A stretch of 64,000 nt of DNA from Saccharothrix australiensis (GCF_003634935.1 NZ_RBXO01000001.1:3621501-3685500); one strand, 5' to 3'; positions 7,944 through 17,236 are shown, counted from the first letter of the stretch. Notes: a model not told the origin generated them from the sequence alone. Numbers and translations are program-made.

Positions 7944-8954
7944 ATGACGACTGCCGGGAACACCCGTCACCACGGGCTTACGGCCGTGCTGTCCGCCCTC
8001 GACGACGCCGAGCTGGCCGCGCTCGTCGACGCCGGCCGGGTCGTCGGCGTCGGTGTCGGCGGTGGCTCGGCGGTGCTCGATGTCGACGGCGTGCCGGTGT
8101 TCGCGAAGCGCATCCCGTTGACCGACCGGGAACTCGCCCACCCGCGCTCCACGGCGAACCTGTTCGACCTGCCGATGTCCTGCCAGTACGGCATCGGCGG
8201 CCCGAGCCTCAACGCCTGGCGCGAGCTGGCCGCGAACCTCCTCGTCACCGACGCCGTGCCGGCGGACGGGACGCGGTCGTTCCCGGTGCTGCACCACTGG
8301 CGGGTGCTGCCCGGCCGCGCGCCGGTCGCGGCGGAGCACGTCGACGTCGACGCGGTCGTCGCCACTTGGGGCGGCTCACCGGCGGTGCGCGCCCGGCTTG
8401 AGGCGCTGACCGCCGCGCCGAGCAGCCTCGTGTTGTTCTCCGAGTACGTCCCGCACCCGCTGGAGGACTGGCTGCGCGATGACCCGGTCGGCAAGGCCGC
8501 CGCGGTCGAACGGGGGTTCGCGTGGATCGTCGCCTCCCTGCGCGAGCGGGACCTGCTGCACATGGACGGGCACCTCGGCAACATGCGCACCGACGGCGAG
8601 CGGATCCACCTCTGCGACTTCGGCCTGGCCACCTCGCCGCGGTTCGACCTGTCGGCGACCGAGCGCGACTTCGTCCGCCGCAACGCCGCGTACGACGCCG
8701 ACCACGCCGCCATGCGACTGGTCAACTGGCTGGTGACCGACGTCTGCGGCGTGCCGGTGCCGACCGGCGGCGCACCGGTCGCCCGCAACGAGTGCGTGCG
8801 CCGGTGCGCCGCCGGTGACCTCCCGGACGGGGTGCCGCCGGTGGTGGCCGGGATCCTGGCCCGGCACGCGCCCGCCGCCGCGCGGATGAACGCCTTCCAC
8901 TGGCGGCTGTTCGACGGCGAGGTCGACGCGGAGTACCCGGGGCCGGGTCGGTGA
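7944..8954 (+). CDS. Protein-kinase-like fold phosphotransferase
   Basis: 336 aa with kinase-superfamily landmarks: VPVFAKRIPL (candidate Lys near 56), catalytic-loop LLHMDGHLGN (about 206-215, HxDxxxxN) and metal-binding CDFGLA (about 225-230). The Gly-rich segment VGVGVGGGSAVLDV precedes the Lys. Spacing is closer to small-molecule or atypical kinases than to Hanks-type Ser/Thr kinases, and there is no transmembrane or PASTA segment. The substrate is unknown and may be a sugar, an antibiotic or a protein. The ATG at 7944 follows GATGGGATC. No operon partner is evident, because the next gene is on the opposite strand. Confidence 0.65.
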   Translation: MTTAGNTRHHGLTAVLSALDDAELAALVDAGRVVGVGVGGGSAVLDVDGVPVFAKRIPLTDRELAHPRSTANLFDLPMSCQYGIGGPSLNAWRELAANLLVTDAVPADGTRSFPVLHHWRVLPGRAPVAAEHVDVDAVVATWGGSPAVRARLEALTAAPSSLVLFSEYVPHPLEDWLRDDPVGKAAAVERGFAWIVASLRERDLLHMDGHLGNMRTDGERIHLCDFGLATSPRFDLSATERDFVRRNAAYDADHAAMRLVNWLVTDVCGVPVPTGGAPVARNECVRRCAAGDLPDGVPPVVAGILARHAPAAARMNAFHWRLFDGEVDAEYPGPGR

Positions 8955-8975
8955 ACCGCGCTCGTCCCGGAGTGG

Positions 8976-9989
8976 TCACCCGCGCTCGGCAAGGGCCGGC
9001 AGGGTGCGGGCGACCTCGTCGGGGGAGGGCATGCGGGCGATCTCCTCGGCGATCGCGCGGGCCGCGTCGCGGTGGGGGGCGTGCCCGTGGCGCGGCAGCA
9101 GTTCCCGGGCGTGCTCGGCCACGGCGTCCACGCTCAGCTCGTCGGGGAGCAGGCGCAGCGCGGCGCCCGCCGCGACCAGCGCCTCGGCGTTGGCGAACTG
9201 GTCGGCCCCCTGCGGGAGGAGCAGTTGCGGGACGCCGACCGCGATCGCGCCGAGGGTCGTGCCGCTGCCGCCGTGGTGCACGACCGCGTCGACGTGCGGC
9301 AGCAGCTCCGCCTGGGCCACCCAGCCCAGCACCGTGACGTTGCCCGGCACCGCCCCGAGCTGCTCGGGGCGCACCCGGCCGGTGGCGACCACCACGTCCG
9401 CGCCGAGCGCCGTCAGACCCCCGATCGCCGTGGTGAGCACCTCCGGGGTGCCGAACGCGGTGCCGAGCGTCAGGTAGACCAGCGGTCGCGACGCGCGCTC
9501 GACGCGCCACGGAGGCGTCGCCGCTTCGGGGAACGGCACGGGCCGTAGTTCGACGCGGTCGGTGGTGGCGAGGAAGTCCTGGTCCTGCAAGGACGGCGGG
9601 CAGATGTCGAGGTGTGGTCGGTCGGGGAGGCCGGCGGCGGGCGTGGGCCGTTGGAGCCCGATCCCGTCGGGGAACATGCGGCCGAACCCGTGCCAGAGGC
9701 CGGGGACCCCGGCGCGGCGCGCGGCGACGGCCGCGCCCGGCAGCCCCCACCCGTGCACGACGAGGTCGGGCCGCAGCCGCGCCAGCGCCGGCGCCAGGTC
9801 CTCGGCGTAGATCTCGTAGCACGCGTCGGCGGGCCGGAAGGGTCGGAGCCCGTGCCGGCGCAGGGGCGCGTGGACGTGCTCGCCGGCGGCGAAGTGCACC
9901 TCGTGCCCGGCCTCCCGGGCGGCGACGGCGAGCGGGACGAGGGGATACGTGTGGCCGGGCGACGCCAGGCCGGCGAAGAGGACGCGCAC
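8976..9989 (-). CDS. Macrolide-type glycosyltransferase (GT1, EryCIII/MGT-like), unusually short
   Basis: 337 aa GT-B enzyme. The N-terminal VRVLFAGLASPGHTYPLVPL motif starts at residue 1. The nucleotide-sugar site contains VVHHGGSGTTLGAI and PQGADQFANAEAL in the C-terminal half. Relatives are about 390-420 aa. The deficit is in the N-terminal acceptor domain, where helices between HAPLRRHGLRP and RPDLVVHGWG seem to be missing. The GTG at 9989 starts 20 nt after the P450 stop, so the two are co-transcribed. Roles could be decoration of an aglycone or inactivating glycosylation of a macrolide; it may prove inactive because of the deletion. Confidence 0.78.
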   Translation of the reverse strand: MRVLFAGLASPGHTYPLVPLAVAAREAGHEVHFAAGEHVHAPLRRHGLRPFRPADACYEIYAEDLAPALARLRPDLVVHGWGLPGAAVAARRAGVPGLWHGFGRMFPDGIGLQRPTPAAGLPDRPHLDICPPSLQDQDFLATTDRVELRPVPFPEAATPPWRVERASRPLVYLTLGTAFGTPEVLTTAIGGLTALGADVVVATGRVRPEQLGAVPGNVTVLGWVAQAELLPHVDAVVHHGGSGTTLGAIAVGVPQLLLPQGADQFANAEALVAAGAALRLLPDELSVDAVAEHARELLPRHGHAPHRDAARAIAEEIARMPSPDEVARTLPALAERG

Positions 9990-10009
9990 GTGATCGGTTC
10001 CGGCCGGCG

Positions 10010-11191
10010 TCAGCAGGAGACGACCAGTGCGGTGAGCCGCCACGTCCCGGGGTCCGGGGCGCGCCGGGCGTCGGCGATCGCGAGGGCGGGGAAGCGGCGC
10101 AGCAGCGCGCCGAGCGCGACCTCGGTCTGGACGCGGGCGAGCGCGGCGCCGAGGCAGAAGTGCGGACCGTGGGCGTAACCCAGGTGCGCCGGTCGGCCCG
10201 CCGGTCGGCGGAGGTCGAGGCGGTCGGGGTCGGTGAACGCGCGGGGGTCGCGGTTGGCGGCGGCGAGCGCGGCGGTGACGGGTTCGCCCTGGCCGATGGT
10301 CGTCCCGCCGAGGTCGACGTCCTCGCGGGCGTAGCGGGGCAGGCTCAGCAGCTGCGGTCCGCACCACCGGGTCAGCTCCTCGACCGCGCCCGGCAGGAGG
10401 CCGTCGTCGGCGCGCAGCGCGGCGAGCTGGTCAGGGTGGCCGAGCAGGGTCTCGACGGCGTTGGCGACGAGGTTGGTCGGGGTCTGCCCGGCCAGGACGA
10501 GGTGCCAGACGAGGGTGACCAGCTCGGTCTCGCCGAGCCGGTCCCGGTCGTCGGCGTGGACGCCGATCAGCTCGGACAGCAGGTCCGGCCCTGGTTCGCG
10601 CGTGCGCCGGGCGACCGCGGCCACGGCGTCGTCCATGATCGCGGGGATGGCCTGGGCGAACGCGGGGCCGTGGCCGGCGGCGACGGCGGCACCGTAGGCG
10701 CGCCAGGTGTCCCGGTCCTCCGGCGGGATGCCGACCAGCTCGCAGATCACGTCGATGGGCAGCGGTCGGGCGAAGTGCGCCAACAGGTCCGCGGTGTTCC
10801 CGTCGGCGCGTTCGGCCAACTCGTCGAGCAGGGTCTCGACGATGCGCGTGACGCGCGGCCGGAACCGCTCGGCGCGCCGGGCGGTGAACGAGGGCGAGAC
10901 GAGCCGGCGCAGCCGGGTGTGCTCGGGCCCGTCCATCTCCTGCATGGTCCGCAGGTACCGGCGGCAGTGCTCGGGCACGTCCGGGCGGAGGTAGCTGCCG
11001 GCGTTCAGCTCGAAGCGGGGGTCGGTGAGCACCGCCTTCGCGTCGTCGTAGCGGGTCACCGCCCACATCGCGCCGAAGCCCGGCGTCACCAGCCGCGCCA
11101 GCGGGCCGCGCTCGCGTGCCCGCCCGTACGCGGTGAAGGGGTCCCGCAGGACGGCGGGGTCGGACAGGTCGATCTCGGGGATGGCGGTCAC
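10010..11191 (-). CDS. Cytochrome P450 with non-canonical I-helix
   Basis: 393 aa, soluble bacterial class I P450. It has the K-helix EELTR (ExxR) and a heme ligand loop AHGPHFCLGAAL with Cys346. The oxygen-activation motif, normally AGxE/D-T-T, reads AGQTPT at 234-239, so the acid is Thr and the conserved Thr is Pro. The gene precedes and is probably coupled to the glycosyltransferase, and both are divergent from a TetR gene. P450-derived helper proteins (EryCII/DesVIII type) occur beside such glycosyltransferases but have usually lost the Cys, which this one keeps. Start is GTG at 11191. Confidence 0.88.
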   Translation of the reverse strand: MTAIPEIDLSDPAVLRDPFTAYGRARERGPLARLVTPGFGAMWAVTRYDDAKAVLTDPRFELNAGSYLRPDVPEHCRRYLRTMQEMDGPEHTRLRRLVSPSFTARRAERFRPRVTRIVETLLDELAERADGNTADLLAHFARPLPIDVICELVGIPPEDRDTWRAYGAAVAAGHGPAFAQAIPAIMDDAVAAVARRTREPGPDLLSELIGVHADDRDRLGETELVTLVWHLVLAGQTPTNLVANAVETLLGHPDQLAALRADDGLLPGAVEELTRWCGPQLLSLPRYAREDVDLGGTTIGQGEPVTAALAAANRDPRAFTDPDRLDLRRPAGRPAHLGYAHGPHFCLGAALARVQTEVALGALLRRFPALAIADARRAPDPGTWRLTALVVSC

Positions 11192-11219
11192 GGTCCACTC
11201 CAGATGTTGACGTCAGATG

Positions 11220-11234
11220 TTCAGAGTATCTGAA
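11220..11234. promoter_or_regulatory. Perfect 15-bp palindrome TTCAGA-GTA-TCTGAA (TetR operator)
   Basis: It is placed in the 94-bp gap between the divergent P450 and TetR genes. Its left arm coincides with a -35-like TTCAGA, with TATCCT (11244-11249) 18 bp further on toward the TetR gene. An 8-bp direct repeat CAGATGTT (11201-11208, 11214-11221) and TGACGTCA (11208-11215) lie beside it. Binding by the adjacent TetR protein is inferred. Confidence 0.6.
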
Positions 11235-11285
11235 TGAGGACAGTATCCTGAGCCCGGCAGGCACGGGTGGGCACGAAGGGGCGCG

Positions 11286-12356
11286 ATGGTCCGGCTCAGC
11301 AGGGCGCAGACGCAGGAGCACAACCGGGCCAGGGTGCTGGCCGCGGCCCGGAGCGAGCTGGCCGAGCACGGCTTCCGCGAGGCCAGGATCGACCGGATCG
11401 CCGAACGGGCCGAACTGACGCGGGGCGCGGTCTACTCCAACTTCCCCGGCAAGCGGGCCCTCTACTTCGCCGTCCTGGCGCAGGAGGCCGAGCGGGCGGC
11501 CGACCCGAGGCGCCCGCCGACCGCCACGACCGCCGGCGCGGCGCTGGGCGACTTCGCGCGCGCCTGGCTCGCGGGGCTGCCGCCGGTTCTCGACGACCGG
11601 CGCAGCGCGAGCAGGCTGAGCCGGGACCTGCTGCCCGAGATCGTGGCCGACGACCAGGTCAACCGCCCGTTCGCGCAGCTGACGAGCCTCGGCGCGATCG
11701 TGCTCGGCATGTGCCTTGAGCGGTTGCCGCCCGCCGACCGGACCGGCGCCCGCATGGTCCGGGCGGCCGAGATCGCCTTGACGACGCTGCACGGCGCCGG
11801 GCAGCTCGCCGCGGCGGCGCCGGGGTTCGGCGAGCCCTTCGCGGTCATCCGCGCCTGCGAGCACCTGGCCGGGCTCGACCTCGACGACACGTGGCGACCG
11901 GCCCACCTGCCGCACGTCCCACCGGCGCGGCCCACCGACGAGCGGTGGTCGCCGCCGGCCGCGACCGACGCGCTCCGCGACGAGCCGGCCGACCCCGGCC
12001 GCGACGGCGTGCTGGCCGTGCTCGGCCTGCACCGCCTGTCCGCCGTCGAGGAGGCCCTGCGCGCCGCCCCGCCCACGGCCACCGTGACCGCCGCCCTGGT
12101 CACCAGCGATCCCGGCGAACTGGGCCCCCTCGCCCGCCTGGCCGTCACCGACCTGCGCAACTGCCTCCGGGCCGCCGTCGCGCCCTCGGCGTGGCCGCGC
12201 CTGCGGATCGTGCACGACGAGTCGGGCGAGCTGGCGGCGGCGGCAGGGGTCTCGGCCACCAGCGACGCCACCGAACAAGCCGTGCGCATCCAGGCCGGCC
12301 GGATCACCGCGCGCGCCGACGGCTACGGCGCCTGCCACGCCGCCGCCTCCGCGTGA
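11286..12356 (+). CDS. TetR-family regulator with extra C-terminal domain
   Basis: 356 aa; ordinary TetR proteins are about 190-220. The N-terminal HTH spans about 15-62 (ARVLAAARSELAEHGFREAR, then TRGAVYSNFPGKRALYFAV). A helical ligand domain runs to about 200. A Pro-rich linker (HVPPARPTDERWSPP) leads to a C-terminal region from about 240 with a thioredoxin/redoxin-like strand pattern (VLAVLGLHRL; LRIVHDESGELAAAAGVS; VRIQAGRITARADGY). No CxxC is visible. It is divergent from the P450/GT pair with a palindrome between and likely represses it. The redoxin-like label is an impression that needs structural comparison. Confidence 0.82.
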   Translation: MVRLSRAQTQEHNRARVLAAARSELAEHGFREARIDRIAERAELTRGAVYSNFPGKRALYFAVLAQEAERAADPRRPPTATTAGAALGDFARAWLAGLPPVLDDRRSASRLSRDLLPEIVADDQVNRPFAQLTSLGAIVLGMCLERLPPADRTGARMVRAAEIALTTLHGAGQLAAAAPGFGEPFAVIRACEHLAGLDLDDTWRPAHLPHVPPARPTDERWSPPAATDALRDEPADPGRDGVLAVLGLHRLSAVEEALRAAPPTATVTAALVTSDPGELGPLARLAVTDLRNCLRAAVAPSAWPRLRIVHDESGELAAAAGVSATSDATEQAVRIQAGRITARADGYGACHAAASA

Positions 12357-12375
12357 CCCGCGTGGACGGCGCGCT

Positions 12376-12408
12376 CGTCCCGTCCGGACCCCGAGACCGG
12401 GCGGGACG
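12376..12408. terminator. Bidirectional hairpin between convergent genes
   Basis: Stem 12376-12387 pairs with 12397-12408 (12 bp, one G-U, 9-nt loop). It lies between the TetR stop (12356) and the stop of the oppositely oriented secreted-protein gene (12423). Confidence 0.6.
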
Positions 12409-12422
12409 ACCACGCACCCCGC

Positions 12423-12827
<405 letters not shown>

Positions 12828-12891
12828 GTCGTCTCCTCTCGGTCCTTCTGCCGGGGCGACCGGTTGACCACCGGTCGCCGCAGGGGCAACC

Positions 12892-13281
12892 GTGCGCCAC
12901 CGAACGTGTGAAATCACCGCGATTTCCCACAACGCGCAGGTCCGGGCCCTCGACAGCCCGGTGAGGGAAGCCGTCGCGCTCAACGGGGTCGGCTGGTACG
13001 CCGCCCGCGTGGGGGAGTACGACGTCGCCCGCGAGCACTGCCAGGCGGCACTCGCCCTGTTCCGGCGGTACCCGGACCTCGAAGGGGAGGCCGTCACCCT
13101 GGACATCCCGGGGTTCGTCGAGCACCACACCGGCCACCAGCTCCAGGCCGTCCACCACTACGAGCAGTCCCTCGCCCTGCTCCGCACCCTCGGCCACACC
13201 TACCACGTCGCAGGAACCCTGGCAGACCTCGGCCGAGCCCACGCCGCCACTCCACCCGACCCGCGCGACACCCGCTCCTGA
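12892..13281 (+). pseudogene. TPR remnant of an AfsR/SARP-NB-ARC-type regulator
   Basis: 129 codons. From about residue 24 it reads like two or three C-terminal TPR units of AfsR-type regulators: VREAVALNGVGWYAARVGEY, then AREHCQAALALFRRYPDLEG and QAVHHYEQSLALLRTLGHTY. Those proteins are usually 900 aa or more, with SARP and NB-ARC domains that are absent here. No convincing ribosome binding site precedes the ATG. It is most likely a truncated relic; a short stand-alone TPR protein is possible. A related fragment lies at 55673-56064. Confidence 0.6.
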
Positions 13282-13282
13282 G

Positions 13283-14485
13283 TCACACGCGGAGCCCCGC
13301 GCGGGAAGCGCGTCGGCGAGCCCGAACGGCATGCACCACCACCGCCCCACCCACCACCGCGCCGAGCACATAAGCGTTGCCCACCAACGACTCCAGGGGC
13401 GTCCACGCGAGTTCACGACCGTCACCACGAGGCACGGCCGCGAACGTCCACCCGCTGAACAACGCCACGATCCCGACCACGGCGGACCAGGGACGCCGAA
13501 CCCGACCCAGGACCACAAGGCACAGCGGGAAAACCCACACCCAGTGGTGCGTCCACGAGATCGGGCTGACGAGCAAACCGCAGAAAGCCGTCACCAGCAC
13601 CGCACCCACGCCGTCACCGCGATCGTCCAACGCACGCGCGAGGAACACCGCACCCACCACACCGGCGAGAACCAACAGGACCAGCACGAACGAATCGCCC
13701 GCGAACCGCCGCACGAGACCGTTGAGCGACTGGTTCCCCGACCACGCGTTGGACAGAGCGCTGTTGGCGCCGAACACGGTCGAACTCCAGTACCGCACCG
13801 CGTCGCCCGGCAGCAGCGCGAACCCCGCGCAGCCGGCCAACGCGAACGCGCCCAGCGCGCGCAGCGCGTCCGCCCCGCGCCGGGTGACGAGCAGGTGCAG
13901 CACGAACACCAACGGGGTCAGCTTGATCGCCGCCGCCAACCCGACGAGCACGCCGGAGAACCGCGAACCCCGCAGCGCCACCAAATCCACCAGGACCAGC
14001 GCCATGAGCACGACGTTGACCTGGCCCAGGCCGATCGTGCGCCAGACCGGTTCCAGCACGAGCAGGAGGGGCAGCGCCCACCCCGCGCCCGGGTGCACCA
14101 CGCGGGCCACCGCGCCCAGCCCCAGCGCGGTCGCCGCGGCGAGCACGCCCCAGGCGAGCTGCGTCGGCAACGCGGCCAGCGGCAGGAACACCAGCGCGGC
14201 GCTCGGCGGGTAGGCGAAGGGCAGGTCGGGCGACCAGTCCGGGGTCGCGGTCAACCGCTCGTAGAGGGGTTCGCCGTTCAGCACGGCGAGCGCGCCCGAG
14301 CGGTACACCGCGCTGTCGATGCCCAACGGCCACCCCCGCGCCCACCACACGAGCGCCGCCACCACGAGGGCGCAGGCCACCGCGCCCGACGCGATGGCGG
14401 TCGTGCGGAAGGCGGCCGGTGGCGGGCGTCGAGCGGTGTCGATCACCCGCTCGACGCTAGGAGCCGGGGGAGCGGGAATCGTCAC
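13283..14485 (-). CDS. GT87/DUF2029 polyprenol-phosphate-mannose-type glycosyltransferase, integral membrane
   Basis: 400 aa with about 10 hydrophobic segments. The family signature is the early periplasmic-loop region GIDSAVYRSGALAVLNGEPLY (about 54-74), with Asp and a following FAYPPSAALVFLPLA. Later SNAWSGNQSLNGLVRRF and SPISWTHHWVW match the family pattern. GT87 enzymes such as PimE transfer mannose from polyprenyl phosphate to envelope glycolipids or lipoglycans outside the membrane. The stop is adjacent to the convergent TPR remnant (1 bp between). It is transcribed in the same direction as, and 61 bp downstream of, the response regulator. Confidence 0.82.
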   Translation of the reverse strand: MTIPAPPAPSVERVIDTARRPPPAAFRTTAIASGAVACALVVAALVWWARGWPLGIDSAVYRSGALAVLNGEPLYERLTATPDWSPDLPFAYPPSAALVFLPLAALPTQLAWGVLAAATALGLGAVARVVHPGAGWALPLLLVLEPVWRTIGLGQVNVVLMALVLVDLVALRGSRFSGVLVGLAAAIKLTPLVFVLHLLVTRRGADALRALGAFALAGCAGFALLPGDAVRYWSSTVFGANSALSNAWSGNQSLNGLVRRFAGDSFVLVLLVLAGVVGAVFLARALDDRGDGVGAVLVTAFCGLLVSPISWTHHWVWVFPLCLVVLGRVRRPWSAVVGIVALFSGWTFAAVPRGDGRELAWTPLESLVGNAYVLGAVVGGAVVVHAVRARRRASRAGLRV

Positions 14486-14546
14486 GCCGCGGTGGTGTTC
14501 CCGGCTCGCCCGCCGGTACGGGTCCGGCCGGACCCGTACCGGGGTG

Positions 14547-15209
14547 CTACTCGTGCGGCGCCACGAGCCCGGTCTCGTAGGCGAGCACGACGGCTTGCGC
14601 GCGGTCGCGCAGCGCGAGCTTGGTGAGCACCCTGCTGACGTGGCTCTTGGCGGTCTGCTCCGCGATCGTCAGCGCCGCCGCGACCTCCGCGTTGGACAGG
14701 CCGCGGGCGACCAGCCGCAGCACCTCCACCTCGCGCGGCGTGAGCCCCTTCAGGGCCGCGCGGTCGGGCTTGCCCGCGGCCCGCTCGGCGAACGTCGCGA
14801 CCAGGCGGCGCGTCACCGAGGGTGCGAACAACGCGTGGCCGGCCGCCACCACGCGCACGGCGTTGACCAGGTCGGCCAGCGGCGCGTCCTTGAGCATGAA
14901 CCCGCTCGCGCCCGCGCGGAGCGCCCGGTAGACGTACTCGTCGAGGTCGAACGTCGTGAGCACCAGCACCCGCGGCGGCTCGTCCCCGGCCGCCGCGAGG
15001 ATGCGCCGGGCGGCCTCCAGCCCGTCCATCACCGGCATCCGGATGTCCATCAGGACCACGGCCGGCCGCAGGTCGAGCGCCAGCGCCACGGCCTCCGCCC
15101 CGGTGCCCGCCTCGCCGACGACCTCCAGGTCCGCCTGGCTGTCCAGCGCGACGCGGAAGCTCTCCCGGATCATCGCCTGGTCGTCCACGACCAGGACCCT
15201 CGTCGTCAC
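14547..15209 (-). CDS. NarL/LuxR-family response regulator
   Basis: 220 aa. The receiver domain spans 1-120 with VLVVDDQ acidic pair at 9-10, phosphoacceptor Asp55 in LMDIRMPVMDG and Lys near 104. A LuxR-type HTH follows at about 150-215 (LTPREVEVLRLVARGLSNAE, then TAKSHVSRVLTKL). The GTG start at 15209 overlaps the stop of the upstream histidine kinase by GTGA, so translation is coupled. Targets are unknown; the downstream GT87 gene is a candidate because it lies just 61 bp beyond. Confidence 0.93.
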   Translation of the reverse strand: MTTRVLVVDDQAMIRESFRVALDSQADLEVVGEAGTGAEAVALALDLRPAVVLMDIRMPVMDGLEAARRILAAAGDEPPRVLVLTTFDLDEYVYRALRAGASGFMLKDAPLADLVNAVRVVAAGHALFAPSVTRRLVATFAERAAGKPDRAALKGLTPREVEVLRLVARGLSNAEVAAALTIAEQTAKSHVSRVLTKLALRDRAQAVVLAYETGLVAPHE

Positions 15210-16462
15210 CCTTCGCACCCTTCGTCGAGCGGCAGTTCGGCGACCACCGCGAAGCCGCCGTCCGGGGTGCGCCCGGCGCTGAACCGGCCGCCCAGCACCC
15301 GCACCCGTTCGCCCATGCCCACCAGCCCGTGCCGGGGCCGCCGCGGGTCGGCGTCGAGGGCGGGCCGGACGCCCGCCGCGTTCGCCACGACGACCCGGAG
15401 CCGGCCGTCGTCCGCGCCGAGCCGGATCGAGACCGCGCCGCCGGGCGCGTGCCGCGCGGCGTTGCTGAGCGCCTCCTGGACGATCTGGTAGGCCGAGAGT
15501 CCGACGCCGGCCGGGATCGACCGCCCGTCGTAGTCGGTGCCCAGGGTGATCTCCGCGCCCGTCGCGCGGAACCGCGCGACCATCTCCGCGACGTCGGCCA
15601 GGCCGGGCTGGGGCGCGGTGTCGGCCTCGTCGTCGGTGGACCGCAGCACGCCGAGCATCCGCCGCATCTCGGTGAGCCCGTCGCGGGCGATGCGCTGGAG
15701 CACGTCGAACTCGGCGCGCACCTCGGGCGCGAGGCCGGGCAGCCGGTAGGGCACCGCGTCCGCCCGCAGCACGAGGGCCGACATGTGGTGGCTGACCACG
15801 TCGTGCAGCTCCCGCGCGATGCGGCTGCGCTCCTCCAGCGCCGCCGTGCGGGCCTGCTCGGTCAGCCGCTGCCGGTCGGCCTGCCGCCGCAGCCGTACCG
15901 CGTTGCCCAGCAGCGCCACGCCGGCGGCCAGCGCGGCGACGAGGAACAGGTTGCGCCGGTCGGGCAGGTGCGGCCAGGCCGCCGCGGCCGTCAGCACCCA
16001 CACCTGCGCCGGCACCGGTTGCGCGTAGCTCTCCGCCACGGCGTAGAGGACGAACCCGGCGGCGAGCGCGAACCCCATCGTCCACGGCCAACCCCACACG
16101 CGGACCAGGTCCACGTGCGGCGCGTAGGCGAACGGCGTCACCAGAACCATGACCGCGGTCAGCCGCCACGCCACCAGGGGGTGCCGCAGCACGGCCAGCA
16201 CCGGCAGGGCGGTCAGCGCACCGAGGAGCAGGACCGCGGCGTCGCCCTTCGGCGCCACGGACTGCTGGATCGGCGCGATGGCGAGGAACGCGGCCAGCGC
16301 GGCCACCAGCACGATCGCCGACCGGGTCCGGCGGCTGCCGGTGAACCCGGCGGGCGTCTCCGGCCGCGCGCCACGCGCCACGACGAACACCAGCGCCCGC
16401 AGGAAGCCGAGTGCGGCCCCGCGCAGCCGCGTCGAGGGTCGGCTGTCCCGTGCGTCCGCCAT
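15206..16462 (-). CDS. Sensor histidine kinase, HisKA_3 (NarX/DesK-like)
   Basis: 418 aa. About five or six transmembrane segments (about 48-190) form the sensor. A short coiled coil leads into a HisKA_3 dimerisation helix with phosphoacceptor His220 in RIARELHDVVSHHMS. The HATPase_c domain follows, with AYQIVQEALSNAARHAPGGA (N box) and a G box around RPRHGLVGMGERV. It phosphorylates the coupled response regulator. There is no large extracellular loop, so the signal is probably in or near the membrane. Confidence 0.92.
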   Translation of the reverse strand: MADARDSRPSTRLRGAALGFLRALVFVVARGARPETPAGFTGSRRTRSAIVLVAALAAFLAIAPIQQSVAPKGDAAVLLLGALTALPVLAVLRHPLVAWRLTAVMVLVTPFAYAPHVDLVRVWGWPWTMGFALAAGFVLYAVAESYAQPVPAQVWVLTAAAAWPHLPDRRNLFLVAALAAGVALLGNAVRLRRQADRQRLTEQARTAALEERSRIARELHDVVSHHMSALVLRADAVPYRLPGLAPEVRAEFDVLQRIARDGLTEMRRMLGVLRSTDDEADTAPQPGLADVAEMVARFRATGAEITLGTDYDGRSIPAGVGLSAYQIVQEALSNAARHAPGGAVSIRLGADDGRLRVVVANAAGVRPALDADPRRPRHGLVGMGERVRVLGGRFSAGRTPDGGFAVVAELPLDEGCEG

Positions 16463-16774
16463 CCGCCCAAGCTATCCGCCTCGACCCGCCGCGCCGGACG
16501 ACGGGTGCGCCTCACCCCCGGTTCCTGAGCGCAACCGCGGTCGATCACGGGCTCCATGACCTCGGAGGTCGTCGCCGCCACACCCCGTGCACCGCCACCG
16601 TCCGAACAGGACCGGGTCCGACCGGGACCCGGCGACGGCACCGAGGAGACGGGCATGCGCGCCCCCGGTACTACCCCCAACACCCCGAGCACCCCCAACA
16701 CCCTCAGCGCCCACGACACCTCCGGCACCGCCGCCGCCCCGGGCACCGCCGCACCGCGTGGCGGGGCACCCCGC

Positions 16775-17005
16775 GACGCGGTGCGCGCGAGCCCGCGGGC
16801 CGACGGCTGGGGCGCCGCCGCCTTCGGCGTGGTGACGCTGGTGGGCGGGCGACGGCTCGCCGGCCCGCTCGGCCTGCCGCCGGCCTGGTTCGTCCCGGTC
16901 GGGATCGCCATGCCGGGCGGCGGCGCGGCCTCCCGCCGATCGCCGGCCGGCCGCGCGTCCCCGACGCCCCGGTCACCGCGTCCGCCGTGCTCGCGGCACT
17001 CGGGC
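16775..17005 (+). pseudogene. Frameshifted remnant of a small 4-TM membrane protein
   Basis: From 16775 one frame reads like the first two helices of an actinobacterial small integral membrane family (GWGAAAFGVVTLVGG, then LAGPLGLPPAWFVPVGIAM). After about 16920 the similarity continues in the next frame (IAGRPRVPDAPVTASAVLAAL) and then ends. No start or complete frame exists. The rest of the 16463-17236 gap holds no gene I can support, only Pro/Thr-rich open frames. The family resemblance is by eye. Confidence 0.42.
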
Positions 17006-17236
17006 CCGACCGCCGAGACCCGCGACCGCGAATTGTCGGCAATGCGCCGGATCAACGGGTGGCCCGGTTCACCCGGAAGTATTCGCCCGACAGTGACGAA
17101 TTGCGCTGACTGGTGGTCGCGCAGTTGTCCGGCGGCGCGCGATGATCCCCTGACCGCGTGCCTCCGGGGCGAATTCGTCGAGGCTGTCCGCACCGTCCCA
17201 CGTGCGACCGCGCAGAGGTGGAATGGGAGAGCTACC

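Noticed and set aside
8976-11191. P450/GT pair as a typical EryCII/EryCIII pair
   Set aside because: The P450 retains heme Cys346 and the GT is much shorter than EryCIII. It is reported only as a resemblance.
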